Below, piece by piece: positions 17,779 to 27,977 of a stretch of 64,000 nt of DNA. This stretch comes from Stenotrophomonas sp. Ste86 (GTDB taxonomy: Bacteria; Pseudomonadota; Gammaproteobacteria; Xanthomonadales; Xanthomonadaceae): assembly GCF_024519465.1 (NCBI RefSeq), contig NZ_JALJRW010000007.1, forward strand, positions 62,001-126,000. Direction: 5' to 3'. A program made the position numbers and the translations under genes. Within the stretch, counting starts at the first letter, position 1; every line of letters begins with the position of its first letter. The notes under the pieces were generated by a model. The model saw only the letters and a list, made by a program, of their open reading frames with translations. It was not told where the DNA came from and ran no database searches.

Positions 17779-17940
17779 TGCGTATGGTTATGTTGCGGCG
17801 CGGCACAAAATGCGCATCCCAGCGGTTTCGTTCACGTCCGGCAGGCAGTCGTGAAGACCGCCCACCTGTATCCTGTAGCGCTGCATCCGGAGCGCTGCAT
17901 TGGCGGCCGGAGACTTTAGAACCGAACAGGAGAACGGGTA

Positions 17941-18996
17941 GTGCCCACATGGCTTGTCACCGGCGGAGCCGGATTCATTGGCGGTAACTTTGTACTCGAA
18001 GCGGTCGCCAAGGGCGTCAAAGTGGTCAACCTCGATGCGCTGACCTACGCCGGCAACCTGAAGACGCTGGCGCCGCTGGACGGCAACCCGGATCACGTGT
18101 TCGTGCACGGCGACATCGGTGATCATTCCCTGGTGGCGCGCCTGCTGGCCGAGCACCAGCCCGACGCGGTGCTGAACTTCGCCGCCGAAAGCCATGTGGA
18201 TCGCTCCATCGATGGCCCGGGTGCGTTCATCCAGACCAACGTGGTCGGCACCTTGGCCCTGCTCGAGACCGTGCGCGACTATTGGAAGGCGCTGCCGGCC
18301 GACAAGGGCGCGGCCTTCCGCTTCCTGCACGTGTCCACCGACGAGGTCTACGGCACCCTAGGCGAGACCGGCAAGTTCACCGAAACCACCCCGTTCGCGC
18401 CCAATTCGCCGTATTCGGCGTCCAAGGCGGCCTCCGACCACCTGGTGCGTGCGTTCCACCACACCTACGGGTTGCCGGTGCTGACCACCAACTGCTCGAA
18501 CAACTACGGCCCGTACCACTTCCCGGAGAAGCTCATTCCGCTGGTGATCGCCAAGGCGCTGGCCGGCGAGCCGCTGCCAGTCTATGGCGACGGCAAGCAG
18601 GTACGCGACTGGCTGTTCGTGAGCGACCACTGCGAAGCGATCCGCACCGTGCTGGCCAAGGGTCAGGTCGGCGAGACCTACAACGTCGGCGGCAACTCGG
18701 AAAAGCAGAATATCGAAGTGGTGCACGCGATCTGCGCGCTGCTCGATGCACGCCGCCCGCGCGACGATGGCCAGCCGCGCAGCAGCCAGATCACCTACGT
18801 TACCGACCGCCCCGGCCATGACCGCCGCTATGCGATCGACGCCAGCAAGTTGAAGGACCAGCTGGGTTGGGAGCCGAAGTACACCTTCGAGCAAGGCATC
18901 GGCTTCACCGTGGACTGGTACCTGGACAACCAGGAATGGGTCAACGGCGTGCTCGACGGCAGCTACCGCCTGCAGCGCATCGGCACCACCGCCTGA
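17941..18996 (+). CDS. rfbB: dTDP-glucose 4,6-dehydratase
   Basis: A protein of 351 residues that makes dTDP-4-keto-6-deoxyglucose, step two of dTDP-L-rhamnose synthesis. It has the NAD loop [13 protein letters not shown], the family segment [15 protein letters not shown], the catalytic HVSTDEVYG (Thr-Asp-Glu) and YSASKAASD (YxxxK), and [15 protein letters not shown]. The start is GTG at 17941 with AGGAG eight bases upstream. It heads the operon rfbBACD, also called rmlBACD. Confidence 0.97.
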   Translation: MPTWLVTGGAGFIGGNFVLEAVAKGVKVVNLDALTYAGNLKTLAPLDGNPDHVFVHGDIGDHSLVARLLAEHQPDAVLNFAAESHVDRSIDGPGAFIQTNVVGTLALLETVRDYWKALPADKGAAFRFLHVSTDEVYGTLGETGKFTETTPFAPNSPYSASKAASDHLVRAFHHTYGLPVLTTNCSNNYGPYHFPEKLIPLVIAKALAGEPLPVYGDGKQVRDWLFVSDHCEAIRTVLAKGQVGETYNVGGNSEKQNIEVVHAICALLDARRPRDDGQPRSSQITYVTDRPGHDRRYAIDASKLKDQLGWEPKYTFEQGIGFTVDWYLDNQEWVNGVLDGSYRLQRIGTTA

Positions 18997-19028
18997 GGGC
19001 GGTGATCACCAGTAAAGAGGAAATTCGC

Positions 19029-19916
19029 ATGACTCAACGCAAGGGCATCATCCTCGCGGGCGGTTCGGGCACACGCCTGTACCCGATCACCAAGGGCGTC
19101 AGCAAGCAGCTGCTGCCGGTGTACGACAAGCCGATGATCTATTACCCGCTCAGCGTGCTGATGCTGGCGGGGATCCGCGACGTGCTGATCATCAACACGC
19201 CGCACGAGCAGGCGCTGTTCCAGACCCTGCTGGGCGACGGCTCGCAGTGGGGCATGAACATCCAGTACGCCGTGCAGCCGAGTCCGGACGGGCTGGCGCA
19301 GGCTTATCTCATTGGTCGTGACTTCGTCGACGGTAAACCGAGCTGCCTGGTACTGGGCGACAACATCTTCCACGGCCATGGCCTGCGGGAAGTGCTGCGC
19401 AATGCCGACGAGCGCGATCACGGCGCGACCGTGTTCGGCTATTGGGTCAACGATCCGGAGCGCTACGGCGTGGCCGAGTTCGACAAGGCCGGCAAGGTCA
19501 TCGACCTGGTCGAGAAGCCGGCCAATCCGCGTTCCAACTACGCGGTGACCGGCCTGTATTTCTACGACGGCAACGCCAGCCACCACGCGGCCGAGCTGAA
19601 GCCGTCGCCGCGCGGCGAGCTGGAGATCACCGATCTCAACCAGCGCTATCTGCGCGAAGGCAACCTGCATCTGGAGGCGCTGGGTCGCGGCTACGCGTGG
19701 CTGGATACCGGCACCCACCAGTCGCTGCTGGAGGCGTCCAACTTCATCGAGACCATCCAGACCCGACAGGGCCTGCAGGTCTGCTGCCCGGAAGAAATCG
19801 CCTTCGGCCAGGGCTGGATCAACGCCGAGCAACTGGAGGCGCTGGCCGCCCCGCTGATCAAGAACGGCTACGGCCAATACCTGCATAAACTGGCTGTACG
19901 AGGAGTGGTGCCGTGA
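19029..19916 (+). CDS. rfbA: Glucose-1-phosphate thymidylyltransferase
   Basis: A protein of 295 residues, step one of dTDP-L-rhamnose synthesis: dTTP plus glucose-1-phosphate gives dTDP-glucose. The N-terminus [20 protein letters not shown] is the nucleotidyltransferase signature, and [11 protein letters not shown] and [20 protein letters not shown] are typical of RmlA. The ATG at 19029 follows GAGG eight bases upstream. The gene begins 32 bp after rfbB and its stop overlaps the start of rfbC by 4 bp (GTGA). Confidence 0.97.
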   Translation: MTQRKGIILAGGSGTRLYPITKGVSKQLLPVYDKPMIYYPLSVLMLAGIRDVLIINTPHEQALFQTLLGDGSQWGMNIQYAVQPSPDGLAQAYLIGRDFVDGKPSCLVLGDNIFHGHGLREVLRNADERDHGATVFGYWVNDPERYGVAEFDKAGKVIDLVEKPANPRSNYAVTGLYFYDGNASHHAAELKPSPRGELEITDLNQRYLREGNLHLEALGRGYAWLDTGTHQSLLEASNFIETIQTRQGLQVCCPEEIAFGQGWINAEQLEALAAPLIKNGYGQYLHKLAVRGVVP

Positions 19917-20470
19917 AAGTAATTGAGACCAAACTGCCGGGCTGCGTGGTGATCGAGCCGGCGGTGTTCGGCGACGAGCGCGGCTTCTTCTTCGAGACCT
20001 GGAATGCCGAGCGTTTCGGCCAGCACGGTCTGCCGACCAAGTTCGTGCAGAGCAACGTCTCCACCTCGGCCAAGGGCGTGCTGCGCGGCCTGCATTACCA
20101 GTGGCCGCGGCCGCAGGGCAAGCTGGTCAGCGTGCTCGAAGGTGAGGTGTACGACGTGGCGGTGGATATCCGTCGCGGCTCGCCGACCTTCGGCCAGTGG
20201 GAAGCGGTGGTGCTGAGTGCGGAGAACAAGAAGCAGTTCTGGATCCCGGAAGGCTTCGCGCATGGCTTTGCGGTGCTGTCCGAGCGTGCGGTCTTCAGCT
20301 ACCTGTGCACCGAGGTGTATCTGAAGGACTTCGATGCCGGCGTGCGCTGGAATGATGCCGACATCGCCGTGGACTGGCCGATCAGTGGCCCGACGCTGTC
20401 GGCCAAGGATGAGGCCGCGCCGTTCCTGAAGGACATCGCCGAAGACCGCCTGCCGGTCTACCAGCCGTGA
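19913..20470 (+). CDS. rfbC: dTDP-4-dehydrorhamnose 3,5-epimerase
   Basis: A protein of 185 residues, the usual RmlC length. The active-site segment [19 protein letters not shown] with the catalytic histidine is present, as are [15 protein letters not shown] and IPEGFAHGF. It performs the double epimerisation of step three in dTDP-rhamnose synthesis. The GTG start is preceded by AGGAG and overlaps the rfbA stop. The stop in turn overlaps the rfbD start in a second GTGA, so the last three genes are tightly coupled. Confidence 0.97.
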   Translation: MKVIETKLPGCVVIEPAVFGDERGFFFETWNAERFGQHGLPTKFVQSNVSTSAKGVLRGLHYQWPRPQGKLVSVLEGEVYDVAVDIRRGSPTFGQWEAVVLSAENKKQFWIPEGFAHGFAVLSERAVFSYLCTEVYLKDFDAGVRWNDADIAVDWPISGPTLSAKDEAAPFLKDIAEDRLPVYQP

Positions 20471-21357
20471 CGGTGCTGCTGTTCGGCGGCAATGGCCAGT
20501 TGGGCCGGGAACTGCAGCGCGCGCTGGCGCCGCTGGGCACGATCGTAGCGACCACCCGTAGTGGCGCGCTGCCCGATGGCAGTGCCTGCGAAACGGCCGA
20601 CTTCAACGAGCCCGCGTCGCTGGTTGCGCTGCTGGATCGCGTTCGTCCGGACGTGGTGGTCAATGCGGCCGCCTATACGGCGGTGGACCGCGCAGAAGAA
20701 GAGCGCGATGCGGCCTGGCGCGCCAACGCCGAAGCGCCGGGCGTCATCGCGCGCTGGTGCGCCGCTGCCGGTGTGCCGCTGGTGCATTACTCCACCGATT
20801 ACGTGTTCGACGGGCAGGGCACCCGCCCGTACCGCGAAGACGATGCCACTGCGCCGCTGGGCGTGTACGGCGCCAGCAAGCTGGCCGGTGAAGAAGACAT
20901 CCGCGCGGCCGGCGGCCGTCATCTGATCTTCCGCACCGCATGGGTGTATGCCCCGCACAGCGCCAACTTCCTGCGCACCATGCTGCGGGTGGGCGCTGAC
21001 CGCGACGTGCTGCGCGTGGTCGCCGACCAGATCGGCACGCCGACCCCGGCGGCGCTGATCGCCGATGTCACCGCGCAGGCGTTGCAGCATGCCGGTGGCC
21101 TGTCGGGCACCTGGCACCTGACCGCCAATGGCGAAACCAGCTGGCATGGTTTCGCCGAGGCCATCTTTGCCGAGGCGGTATCAGCCGGAAAGCTGGCGCG
21201 CGCGCCGAAGGTGGAGGCGATCACCACCGCCGACTACCCGACGCCGGCCAAGCGCCCGGCGTATTCGCACCTGGACGTGAGCAAGCTCGAGTCGGATTTC
21301 GGCATTGCGCTGCCCAGTTGGCAGGATGGTTTGAAGCAGGTGATCGCAGCGCTCTGA
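20467..21357 (+). CDS. rfbD: dTDP-4-dehydrorhamnose reductase
   Basis: A protein of 296 residues, final step to dTDP-L-rhamnose. The short-chain reductase loop VLLFGGNGQLGRELQR, the segment VVNAAAYTAVDRAEEE, VHYSTDYVFDGQGTRPYRE and the YGASK active site are visible. The GTG start overlaps the rfbC stop. The operon ends about 65 bp before a bidirectional terminator. dTDP-rhamnose feeds the lipopolysaccharide assembled by the locus across etfBA. Confidence 0.97.
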   Translation: MTVLLFGGNGQLGRELQRALAPLGTIVATTRSGALPDGSACETADFNEPASLVALLDRVRPDVVVNAAAYTAVDRAEEERDAAWRANAEAPGVIARWCAAAGVPLVHYSTDYVFDGQGTRPYREDDATAPLGVYGASKLAGEEDIRAAGGRHLIFRTAWVYAPHSANFLRTMLRVGADRDVLRVVADQIGTPTPAALIADVTAQALQHAGGLSGTWHLTANGETSWHGFAEAIFAEAVSAGKLARAPKVEAITTADYPTPAKRPAYSHLDVSKLESDFGIALPSWQDGLKQVIAAL

Positions 21358-21385
21358 AGCTGCACTGCGGATCGCCCGCACCGCG

Positions 21386-21413
21386 TCAGCCATGCATGGC
21401 ATGGCTCTACCGG
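21386..21413 (-). repeat. GTAG-headed palindromic repeat (SMAG-like), single copy
   Basis: On the minus strand GGTAG is followed by an 8-bp stem AGCCATGC / GCATGGCT with a three-base loop. GTAG-headed stem-loops of this shape are known from Stenotrophomonas maltophilia as SMAG elements. It lies between the converging rfbD and xanB genes, just before their shared terminator. Confidence 0.75.
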
Positions 21414-21420
21414 ACAATGA

Positions 21421-21447
21421 AAAACCCGGCCTTGGCCGGGTTTTTTT
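21421..21447. terminator. Bidirectional terminator between rfbD and xanB
   Basis: A near-perfect palindrome, AAAACCCGGCC / GGCCGGGTTTT with a TT centre, followed by extra T residues. The A and T tracts make it work for both converging operons. Confidence 0.92.
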
Positions 21448-21467
21448 GTCTCTGCGGTGCCCATCGA

Positions 21468-22871
21468 TCAGGTACGACCGTAGGTATCCTCGAACCGCAC
21501 GATATCGTCCTCGCCCAGGTAGCTGCCGGACTGCACTTCAATCAGCTCCAGCGGCAACTTGCCCGGGTTCTTCAACCGGTGCGTCACACCCAGCGGAATA
21601 TAGGTGCTCTGGTTTTCGGTGAGCAGCAGCACTTCCTCGCCGCGGGTCACTTCAGCGGTACCGCTGACCACGATCCAGTGCTCGGCACGATGGTGGTGCA
21701 TCTGCAGGCTCAGCGTGGCGCCCGGTTTGACGGTGATGCGCTTGACCTGGAAACGCTCGCCATGGTCGATCGAGTCGTAGGCCCCCCACGGGCGATACAC
21801 CTTGCGGTGCCAGGTCGCTTCGGGACGGGCGTCGGCCTTCAGGCGCGCCACCACCTGCTTGATCTCCTGCATGCGGTCGCTCCTGCCGACCATCACCGCG
21901 TCATCGGTTTCGACCACGATCACATCATCCAGCCCGACCAGCGCAATCAGGCGCTCGCCGTAGGCATAGGTGTTGCGGCAGTCGATGGCGATCACATCGC
22001 CATGATGGGCGTTGCCGTCGCTGTCCTGCGCCGATACATCGCGCAGCGCGGTCCACGAGCCGACATCGTTCCAACCGGCATCCAGCGGCACCACCACCGC
22101 ATCGGCGGTCTTTTCCATCACCGCGTAGTCGATGGAATCAGACGGCACCGCCGTGAATGCCTCTTTGCCCAGCCGGGTAAAGTCTGCATCGCGCCGTGCC
22201 TGTTCCCAGGCGGTGCGGCTGGCCGACAGCATGGCCGGATTGAATTTCTCCAGCTCGGCCAGGTAACGCGATGCCTTGAACAGGAACATGCCGCTGTTCC
22301 AGAAATACTCGCCCGAACCGACGTATTGCCGGGCGGTCTCGGCGTCGGGCTTCTCGACGAAGCGATCCACCACGCGCACCTCGCCGCCCGAGGCGGCCTT
22401 GATGTAGCCATAGCCGGTTTCCGGCCCGGTCGGCACGATTCCGAAGGTGACCAGCTTGCCGTCGCGCGCGGCGGGCAGTGCACGCAGCACGGCGGCGCGG
22501 AAGGCCGCTTCATCGGCAATCACGTGGTCCGAGGGCAGCACCAGCAGCACCGCGTCCTCGCCGTCACGGGTGGCTTCCAGCGCCGCCACCGCGATCGCCG
22601 GGGCGGTGTTGCGGCCCACCGGCTCGAGCAGGATCGCCAGCGGCTGCACGCCCAGCTGCTGCAGCTGTTCGGCGGCCACGAAACGATGCTCTTCGTTGGC
22701 CACCACCAGCGGCGCGTGGCCGGCAATCGGTGCAACCCGCTGCCAGGTGGCCTGCAGCATCGTCAGGTCCCCGGCCAGGGCCAGGAACTGCTTGGGGTAG
22801 GCCTCGCGCGAGAGCGGCCACAGCCGGGTACCGGAGCCACCGGACAGGATGACGGGGAGCAGATCGTTCAT
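21468..22871 (-). CDS. xanB: Mannose-1-phosphate guanylyltransferase / mannose-6-phosphate isomerase
   Basis: A bifunctional enzyme of 467 residues. The N-terminal pyrophosphorylase domain has [20 protein letters not shown] and [10 protein letters not shown]. The C-terminal isomerase domain (about residues 345-467) has the cupin segment [19 protein letters not shown] with the metal-binding histidines. It makes mannose-6-phosphate and GDP-mannose for LPS and exopolysaccharide. In Xanthomonas the fused enzyme is XanB. It lies 12 bp downstream of xanA in the same operon. Confidence 0.96.
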   Translation of the reverse strand: MNDLLPVILSGGSGTRLWPLSREAYPKQFLALAGDLTMLQATWQRVAPIAGHAPLVVANEEHRFVAAEQLQQLGVQPLAILLEPVGRNTAPAIAVAALEATRDGEDAVLLVLPSDHVIADEAAFRAAVLRALPAARDGKLVTFGIVPTGPETGYGYIKAASGGEVRVVDRFVEKPDAETARQYVGSGEYFWNSGMFLFKASRYLAELEKFNPAMLSASRTAWEQARRDADFTRLGKEAFTAVPSDSIDYAVMEKTADAVVVPLDAGWNDVGSWTALRDVSAQDSDGNAHHGDVIAIDCRNTYAYGERLIALVGLDDVIVVETDDAVMVGRSDRMQEIKQVVARLKADARPEATWHRKVYRPWGAYDSIDHGERFQVKRITVKPGATLSLQMHHHRAEHWIVVSGTAEVTRGEEVLLLTENQSTYIPLGVTHRLKNPGKLPLELIEVQSGSYLGEDDIVRFEDTYGRT

Positions 22872-22883
22872 CGGGGCGGTGCC

Positions 22884-24233
22884 TCAGGAGGCCGTGAGCA
22901 GCTGGGAGATTTCATCGGTGCGCTGCTGCAGCAGGGCGGCATCGCCACGCGTTTCGATGTTCAGGCGCAGCAGCGGTTCGGTGTTGGAGCTGCGCAGGTT
23001 GAAGCGCCACTGGCCGAAGTCGGCGCTGATGCCGTCGGTGTGGTCCAGTGCCGGCGACTGCGCGGCGTAATGGTCCATCACCCGGGCAACTGCGGCCTTG
23101 GCGTCGGCGACCTTGAAGTTGATCTCACCACTGCACGGGAACTTGGCCATGCGCGCTTCCACCAGATCGGCCAGCGAGCGGCCGGATTCGGAGACGAGCG
23201 CGGCAATCAGCAGCCACGGGATCATGCCCGAGTCGGCGTAGGCGAACTCGCGGAAATAATGGTGCGCGCTCATCTCACCGCCATACACGGCGTTTTCGCT
23301 GCGCATCTTTTCCTTGATGAAGGCGTGCCCGCTCTTGCACAGCACCGGCTGCCCGCCCGCGTCTTCGACCATCTCCACGGTGTTCCAAGTCAGGCGCGGG
23401 TCGTGCACGATCTTGCCGCCCGGCTGGCGTGCCAGGATCGCCTTGGCCAGCAGGCCGACCAGGTAATAGCCTTCAATGAAACGGCCGTTGTGGTCGAAGA
23501 AGAAGCAGCGGTCGAAGTCGCCGTCCCAGGCAATGCCGAAATCCGCACCGTGCTCGCGCACGGCCTGCGCGGTCAACGCACGGTTTTCCGGCAGCAGCGG
23601 ATTGGGAATGCCGTTGGGGAAACTGCCATCGGGCTCGTGGCAGATGCGGATGAACTCGAACGGCAGGTGCGGGGCCAGCAGGTCGACGATCGGGCCGGCG
23701 CCGCCGTTGCCGGCATTGACCACCAGCTTGAGCGGCTTGAGGGCGGTGCGATCGACGTAGCTGAGCAGATGGTCGATGTAAGCACTCTTGTCCGGATGCG
23801 TCTGCAGGCTGCCCGTGGCATCGACCGGCGCGGCGGTATCGGCTTCGACGGCGTCGGAGATCGCCAGCAGGCCGGTGTCCGAACTGATGGGACGGGCCTG
23901 CTCCTTGACCAGCTTCATCCCGTTGTAGTCCATCGGGTTGTGGCTGGCGGTGACCATCACCCCGCCGGCCGCCTTGAGGTGGTCGACCTGGAAATAGACC
24001 TCCTCGGTCCCGCACAGGCCGATGTCCAGCACGTCGCGCCCGGCGCCGCGCAGGCCGGCGGCCAACGCGTCCTGCAGGGCCGGGCTGGTCAGGCGGATGT
24101 CATGGCCGACCACCACGGTGCCGGGGGCGAGCTGCGCGTCCAGCGCCACGCCGATGCGGCGGGCCAGGTCTTCGTTCAGTTCGTCCGGCACGCGGCCGCG
24201 GATGTCGTATGCCTTGAATGCGGGGAGCGTCAT
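22884..24233 (-). CDS. xanA: Phosphomannomutase / phosphoglucomutase
   Basis: A protein of 449 residues of the alpha-D-phosphohexomutase family. The phosphoserine loop [17 protein letters not shown], the metal loop [14 protein letters not shown], the sugar-binding loop [12 protein letters not shown] and the C-terminal phosphate loop [12 protein letters not shown] are all present. It interconverts hexose-1- and 6-phosphates, supplying glucose-1-phosphate for RfbA and mannose-1-phosphate for XanB. It starts its operon, 160 bp from the divergent CoA-transferase genes. Confidence 0.96.
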   Translation of the reverse strand: MTLPAFKAYDIRGRVPDELNEDLARRIGVALDAQLAPGTVVVGHDIRLTSPALQDALAAGLRGAGRDVLDIGLCGTEEVYFQVDHLKAAGGVMVTASHNPMDYNGMKLVKEQARPISSDTGLLAISDAVEADTAAPVDATGSLQTHPDKSAYIDHLLSYVDRTALKPLKLVVNAGNGGAGPIVDLLAPHLPFEFIRICHEPDGSFPNGIPNPLLPENRALTAQAVREHGADFGIAWDGDFDRCFFFDHNGRFIEGYYLVGLLAKAILARQPGGKIVHDPRLTWNTVEMVEDAGGQPVLCKSGHAFIKEKMRSENAVYGGEMSAHHYFREFAYADSGMIPWLLIAALVSESGRSLADLVEARMAKFPCSGEINFKVADAKAAVARVMDHYAAQSPALDHTDGISADFGQWRFNLRSSNTEPLLRLNIETRGDAALLQQRTDEISQLLTAS

Positions 24234-24356
24234 GTATTCCAGTCCTTCTGACAGTCAGTGGATTAGTGTAGCCGCAGCCATGTATGGGAATCGTTTTCAT
24301 GCCGGGCCGTGGGTGGACGCTTCTCCAGGCGGGCCGGGAATGCCCTGCGTACTCGC

Positions 24357-24362
24357 TACAAT
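24357..24362 (+). promoter_or_regulatory. Possible -10 box of the CoA-transferase operon
   Basis: TACAAT lies 32 bp before the scoA ATG. No good -35 is seen at the right distance, so this is a weak call. Confidence 0.3.
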
Positions 24363-24393
24363 GCCCGCTTACATCAACGAGGTGAGGGCGTAG

Positions 24394-25128
24394 ATGAGCA
24401 AGTCCCCAGACAATGCCGGACGGCGTGGCAAGCAGTACGCCAGCGCCGCCGAAGCCCTGGACGGTGTGGTCGCCGATGGCCACACCCTGGCGGTCGGCGG
24501 GTTCGGCCTGTGCGGCATCCCCGAGGCGCTGATCGCCGCATTGCGCGACACGGGGGTCAAGGGCCTGACCGTGATCTCCAACAATGCCGGGGTGGATGGT
24601 TTCGGCCTGGGCCAGCTGCTGGAAACCCGGCAGATCCAGAAGATGATTTCGTCCTACGTGGGCGAGAACAAGGAATTCGAGCGTCAGTACCTGGCCGGTG
24701 AACTGCAGTTGGAGTTCAATCCGCAGGGCACCCTGGCCGAGCGCCTGCGCGCCGGCGGTGCGGGTATTCCGGCATTCTTCACCGCCACCGGCTACGGCAC
24801 GGTGGTGGCCGAGGGCAAGGAAATCCGCGAATTCGACGGCAAGCACTACGTGATGGAAACCGCGCTGCGTGCCGACGTCGCGCTGGTCAAGGCATGGAAG
24901 GCCGACGCATCGGGCAACCTGGTATTCCGCAAGACCGCACGCAACTTCAACCCGGCCTGCGCGATGGCCGGCAAGCTGTGCATCGTCGAGGTGGAAGAGG
25001 TGGTGCCGGTCGGCAGCATCGACCCGGACCAAGTGCACCTGCCGGGCATCTACGTGCACCGCATCGTGCACAACGCGCATCCTGAAAAGCGAATCGAACA
25101 ACGCACCGTGCGTGCGGAGGGCAACTGA
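24394..25128 (+). CDS. scoA: 3-oxoacid CoA-transferase subunit A
   Basis: A protein of 244 residues. Family I CoA-transferase alpha features are [32 protein letters not shown], the [19 protein letters not shown] segment and [20 protein letters not shown]. With subunit B it moves CoA between succinyl-CoA and a 3-oxoacid. In Xanthomonas the matching genes near the LPS locus are named lpsI and lpsJ, although a direct role in LPS is doubtful. A GAGGTGAGG ribosome binding site precedes the ATG. Confidence 0.95.
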   Translation: MSKSPDNAGRRGKQYASAAEALDGVVADGHTLAVGGFGLCGIPEALIAALRDTGVKGLTVISNNAGVDGFGLGQLLETRQIQKMISSYVGENKEFERQYLAGELQLEFNPQGTLAERLRAGGAGIPAFFTATGYGTVVAEGKEIREFDGKHYVMETALRADVALVKAWKADASGNLVFRKTARNFNPACAMAGKLCIVEVEEVVPVGSIDPDQVHLPGIYVHRIVHNAHPEKRIEQRTVRAEGN

Positions 25129-25129
25129 C

Positions 25130-25762
25130 ATGGCGTGGACCCGCGATGAAATGGCCGCGCGCGCCGCGCGCGAACTGACCGACGGTGCTTACGTGAACCT
25201 GGGCATCGGCCTGCCGACGCTGGTGGCCAACCACATCCCCGATGGCGTGGATGTGTGGCTGCAGTCCGAGAACGGCCTGCTCGGCATCGGCCCGTTCCCG
25301 ACCGAGGCCGAGGTCGATGCCGACCTGATCAATGCCGGCAAGCAGACCGTGACCGCACGCCCGGGCGCGAGCTACTTCGGCAGCCACGACAGCTTCGCGA
25401 TGATCCGCGGCGGGCACATCAACCTGGCCATCCTCGGCGCGATGCAGGTCACCGACAAGGGCGACCTGGCCAACTGGATGGTGCCGGGCAAGATGGTCAA
25501 GGGCATGGGCGGGGCGATGGATCTGGTCGCCGGCGTGCAGCGCGTGGTGGTGCTGATGGAGCACACCGCCAAGAACGGCGAGCACAAGATCCTGCCCGAG
25601 TGCACGCTGCCGCTGACCGGCGTGGGCGTGGTCGACCGCATCATCACCGACCTGGCCGTGTTCGACGTCACCGACGCCGGGCTGGTGCTGGTGGAGGCTG
25701 CACCGGGCGTGGGCGTGGATGAGCTGAAGGAAAAGACCGGCGTGGCGTTCGCTGCCGCCTGA
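25130..25762 (+). CDS. scoB: 3-oxoacid CoA-transferase subunit B
   Basis: A protein of 210 residues starting at the ATG at 25130, one base after the subunit A stop. It shows [16 protein letters not shown], the active-site glutamate in [34 protein letters not shown] and [17 protein letters not shown]. It forms the catalytic half of the heteromeric transferase. The frame extends further upstream, but that part overlaps subunit A and lacks family similarity. Confidence 0.95.
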   Translation: MAWTRDEMAARAARELTDGAYVNLGIGLPTLVANHIPDGVDVWLQSENGLLGIGPFPTEAEVDADLINAGKQTVTARPGASYFGSHDSFAMIRGGHINLAILGAMQVTDKGDLANWMVPGKMVKGMGGAMDLVAGVQRVVVLMEHTAKNGEHKILPECTLPLTGVGVVDRIITDLAVFDVTDAGLVLVEAAPGVGVDELKEKTGVAFAAA

Positions 25763-25775
25763 GGGGGATGGCGTC

Positions 25776-25793
25776 GCCCCGGCCAGCCGGGGC
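25776..25793. terminator. GC-rich hairpin between converging genes
   Basis: GCCCCGGC and GCCGGGGC form an 8-bp palindrome with a two-base centre, 14 bp after scoB and just beyond the end of the opposite gene. There is no T tract, so function as a terminator is uncertain. Confidence 0.45.
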
Positions 25794-25799
25794 GGCACC

Positions 25800-27854
25800 T
25801 CACCCGCGCTTGGCGTAGGCGTACCGGCCTGCGTCCGATTCGCCCTTGCCAAGGCTGTCCAACGTAAAGCCGGCATGCATGCACACCGCACCCAGCAGGC
25901 GCTCGATCGCATGCGCCGCCGTGCCGTCGATCTGTGCTTGCTCGGGTTCGAACATGCTGCGGTACAGGTGCGCGTCCAACAGCGGGCGCAGTGCCGCCAG
26001 CCGTACCCAGAACATGCTGCCAGCGCTGAAGGGCGCGTCCAGGGGCGCCACTGACAGGCCAAGCCTGGCCTGCAATCGAGCCAGCGCCGGTGCGTTGGCA
26101 CCGATGAAGTCGCGGACCGGCAGCAGGTGGCCTCGCGGTGCCAGCAGGCCCAGCGACGGGTCGTGGCCGAAGGCCTCCACGGCCTGTGCGGCGTGGCCAT
26201 CGAGCAGCAGCTGCCGCAGCATTTCATCGCGCCACTGCGCGCCTTGCTGCATGTGCGTGGAGCGCTTGGTATGCAGTTTGAGCACCACGTCCTCGCCCTG
26301 CCCAACCAGCAGCTCGGCGACCTGGAGGAAGGGCAGGATGTCGCGGCCATGGTTGGGGTAGACCAGCACCTCCCCGCGCAGCTCGGCCTGCCGCAGCGCG
26401 GCGTCCACCGCGGTGCGATGCTCCGGTGCGGTGGTGATGACCAGGCGGCACGCCAACGTGCTCGTCTTGAGCTGATCGAGAAGTGTCGCCAATTCCGGCA
26501 TGTGCCAGGCGTGAATCACCACGCACGGTCGCACCGCGGCCGTGCCGGCCGTCGGCGCCTGCAGCGCCTTCCGCGTCGCCTCCAGATACGCATGCCCCAG
26601 CCGTGCATCCGGCTCCAGCACTGCGCCTTCGGCCCACTCGTTCCAGGCGTTGATGAACACCAGGCGCTGGTTGGCCGGCGCGGCGGCCAGGCGCGTGTGC
26701 ACGGTGGTCGACAGCCAATCGCCATACCCACGCGGCGAGGCGTGCAGGTAGACGCGGCCCTTGCCGGAGCGGCGCGCTTCGTTGTCCCAGCCTGGATTTA
26801 CCCCGGGGTATAGCGTGTAGGACGGCAGCGGTCGTGCGGCGATCTCAGCTGCCAGTTCGCGCCAGTCGCGAACATCGCCGTGGAACTCGGGATTGATCAG
26901 GAACTGGTCGGCAGTCAACGCGCGCGGGTTGCTCATGTTCGGCGGGAACTCGACGGCGGCGTCGAAGCCGATGTCGCGCGGATCCGGACGCTCGAAGCCC
27001 TGCACGTAGGCCAGGTGGATCTCGCCGATGCCGTTGTCCAGGCACCACTGCCGCCAACGCTGGGCGGTGGCGCGTGCATCGGGCAGCAGGTGCGGGCGGT
27101 AGACCAGCAGCATCGGCTTGCCGTCCACCTTCAAGGCGCGGCGATCGCGCAGGTAGTCGGCGACATGGGCGATGAAGGCCAGGTCGTCCTCGGCACTGTG
27201 CTGCTGGCCGATCAGGATGTCTTCGTCGCGGCCGTCCCAGCGCCGTGCCCAGTTTTCATTGGCCCAGCACAGGCAGAACGGAAGATCGATGCTGTCGTCG
27301 GCCAGCCACTGGCGCAGCGGCGCCTCCATCAGCGTGGTGCCGCTGAACCAGTAGTAATAGAAGCAGAACGCGCCGACGCCGTATTCGCGGGCCAGCTGCG
27401 CCTGGTCGCGCATCACCTGCGGGTTGCGCAGGTCGTAGAAGCCCAGGTCGGCGGGCAGGCGCGGCTGGATGTGCCCCTCGAACTGGGGCAGGGCGCGGGT
27501 CACGTTACGCCACTCGGTGAAGCCCTTGCCCCACCACGCATCGTTCTCGGTGAAGGGGTGGAACTGGGGCAGGTAGAACGCCACCAGCGTGGCGGGCAGC
27601 GGCGCGGGAAGGGTATCGACGCGATGGGACACGTAGCCGATCGCGGCTTCATCGGCGCGCAGCACGGGGCGATGCACCTGCCCGGCGGCGGCATCGATGC
27701 GGCCGCGTGGCGGTGGCGGCACCCAGTCGCCATGGTCGCGCAGGAAGCGGGCGCGAAGCCGATCACGCTGCCCATCGGACAGCGGCAGGGCCCGGAATCC
27801 GGCGCGCAGCGCGACGAAGACCGCCTGACGCAGCCTGGCCTTGAGCGTGGTCAC
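25800..27854 (-). CDS. WbsX-like glycan protein with C-terminal RgpF-like domain
   Basis: A protein of 684 residues. Residues about 85-430 match the glycosyltransferase WbsX / GH99-like domain: AFYLPQFHPFTENDAWWGKGFTEW, ENWARRWDGRDEDIL, and FINAWNEWAEGAVLEPD (shown in part). Residues about 440-650 resemble the rhamnan-synthesis protein F domain (VYPNHGRDILPFL, LKLHTKRSTH). Such proteins occur in O-antigen and rhamnan loci. Catalytic role is not settled. I use the GTG at 27854; a TTG at 27875 is an alternative, and neither has a clear ribosome binding site. It stands alone, between scoB and alkB. Confidence 0.83.
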   Translation of the reverse strand: MTTLKARLRQAVFVALRAGFRALPLSDGQRDRLRARFLRDHGDWVPPPPRGRIDAAAGQVHRPVLRADEAAIGYVSHRVDTLPAPLPATLVAFYLPQFHPFTENDAWWGKGFTEWRNVTRALPQFEGHIQPRLPADLGFYDLRNPQVMRDQAQLAREYGVGAFCFYYYWFSGTTLMEAPLRQWLADDSIDLPFCLCWANENWARRWDGRDEDILIGQQHSAEDDLAFIAHVADYLRDRRALKVDGKPMLLVYRPHLLPDARATAQRWRQWCLDNGIGEIHLAYVQGFERPDPRDIGFDAAVEFPPNMSNPRALTADQFLINPEFHGDVRDWRELAAEIAARPLPSYTLYPGVNPGWDNEARRSGKGRVYLHASPRGYGDWLSTTVHTRLAAAPANQRLVFINAWNEWAEGAVLEPDARLGHAYLEATRKALQAPTAGTAAVRPCVVIHAWHMPELATLLDQLKTSTLACRLVITTAPEHRTAVDAALRQAELRGEVLVYPNHGRDILPFLQVAELLVGQGEDVVLKLHTKRSTHMQQGAQWRDEMLRQLLLDGHAAQAVEAFGHDPSLGLLAPRGHLLPVRDFIGANAPALARLQARLGLSVAPLDAPFSAGSMFWVRLAALRPLLDAHLYRSMFEPEQAQIDGTAAHAIERLLGAVCMHAGFTLDSLGKGESDAGRYAYAKRG

Positions 27855-27977
27855 GCGCAACGGGCCTGGGCCCAAGGGAAAACGACAGCAGGCATGCAGG
27901 CTCCAACACTACAACGGGTGGGCCATTCTCGGGCTTTGCCCGCGCACCGGCAAATGCGGGCGTGCTAGCGTTCGCCG

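Noticed and set aside
21318..24251. Plus-strand open frame of 977 codons
   Set aside because: Antisense to xanB and xanA, both of which have full catalytic motifs; it also crosses the bidirectional terminator.
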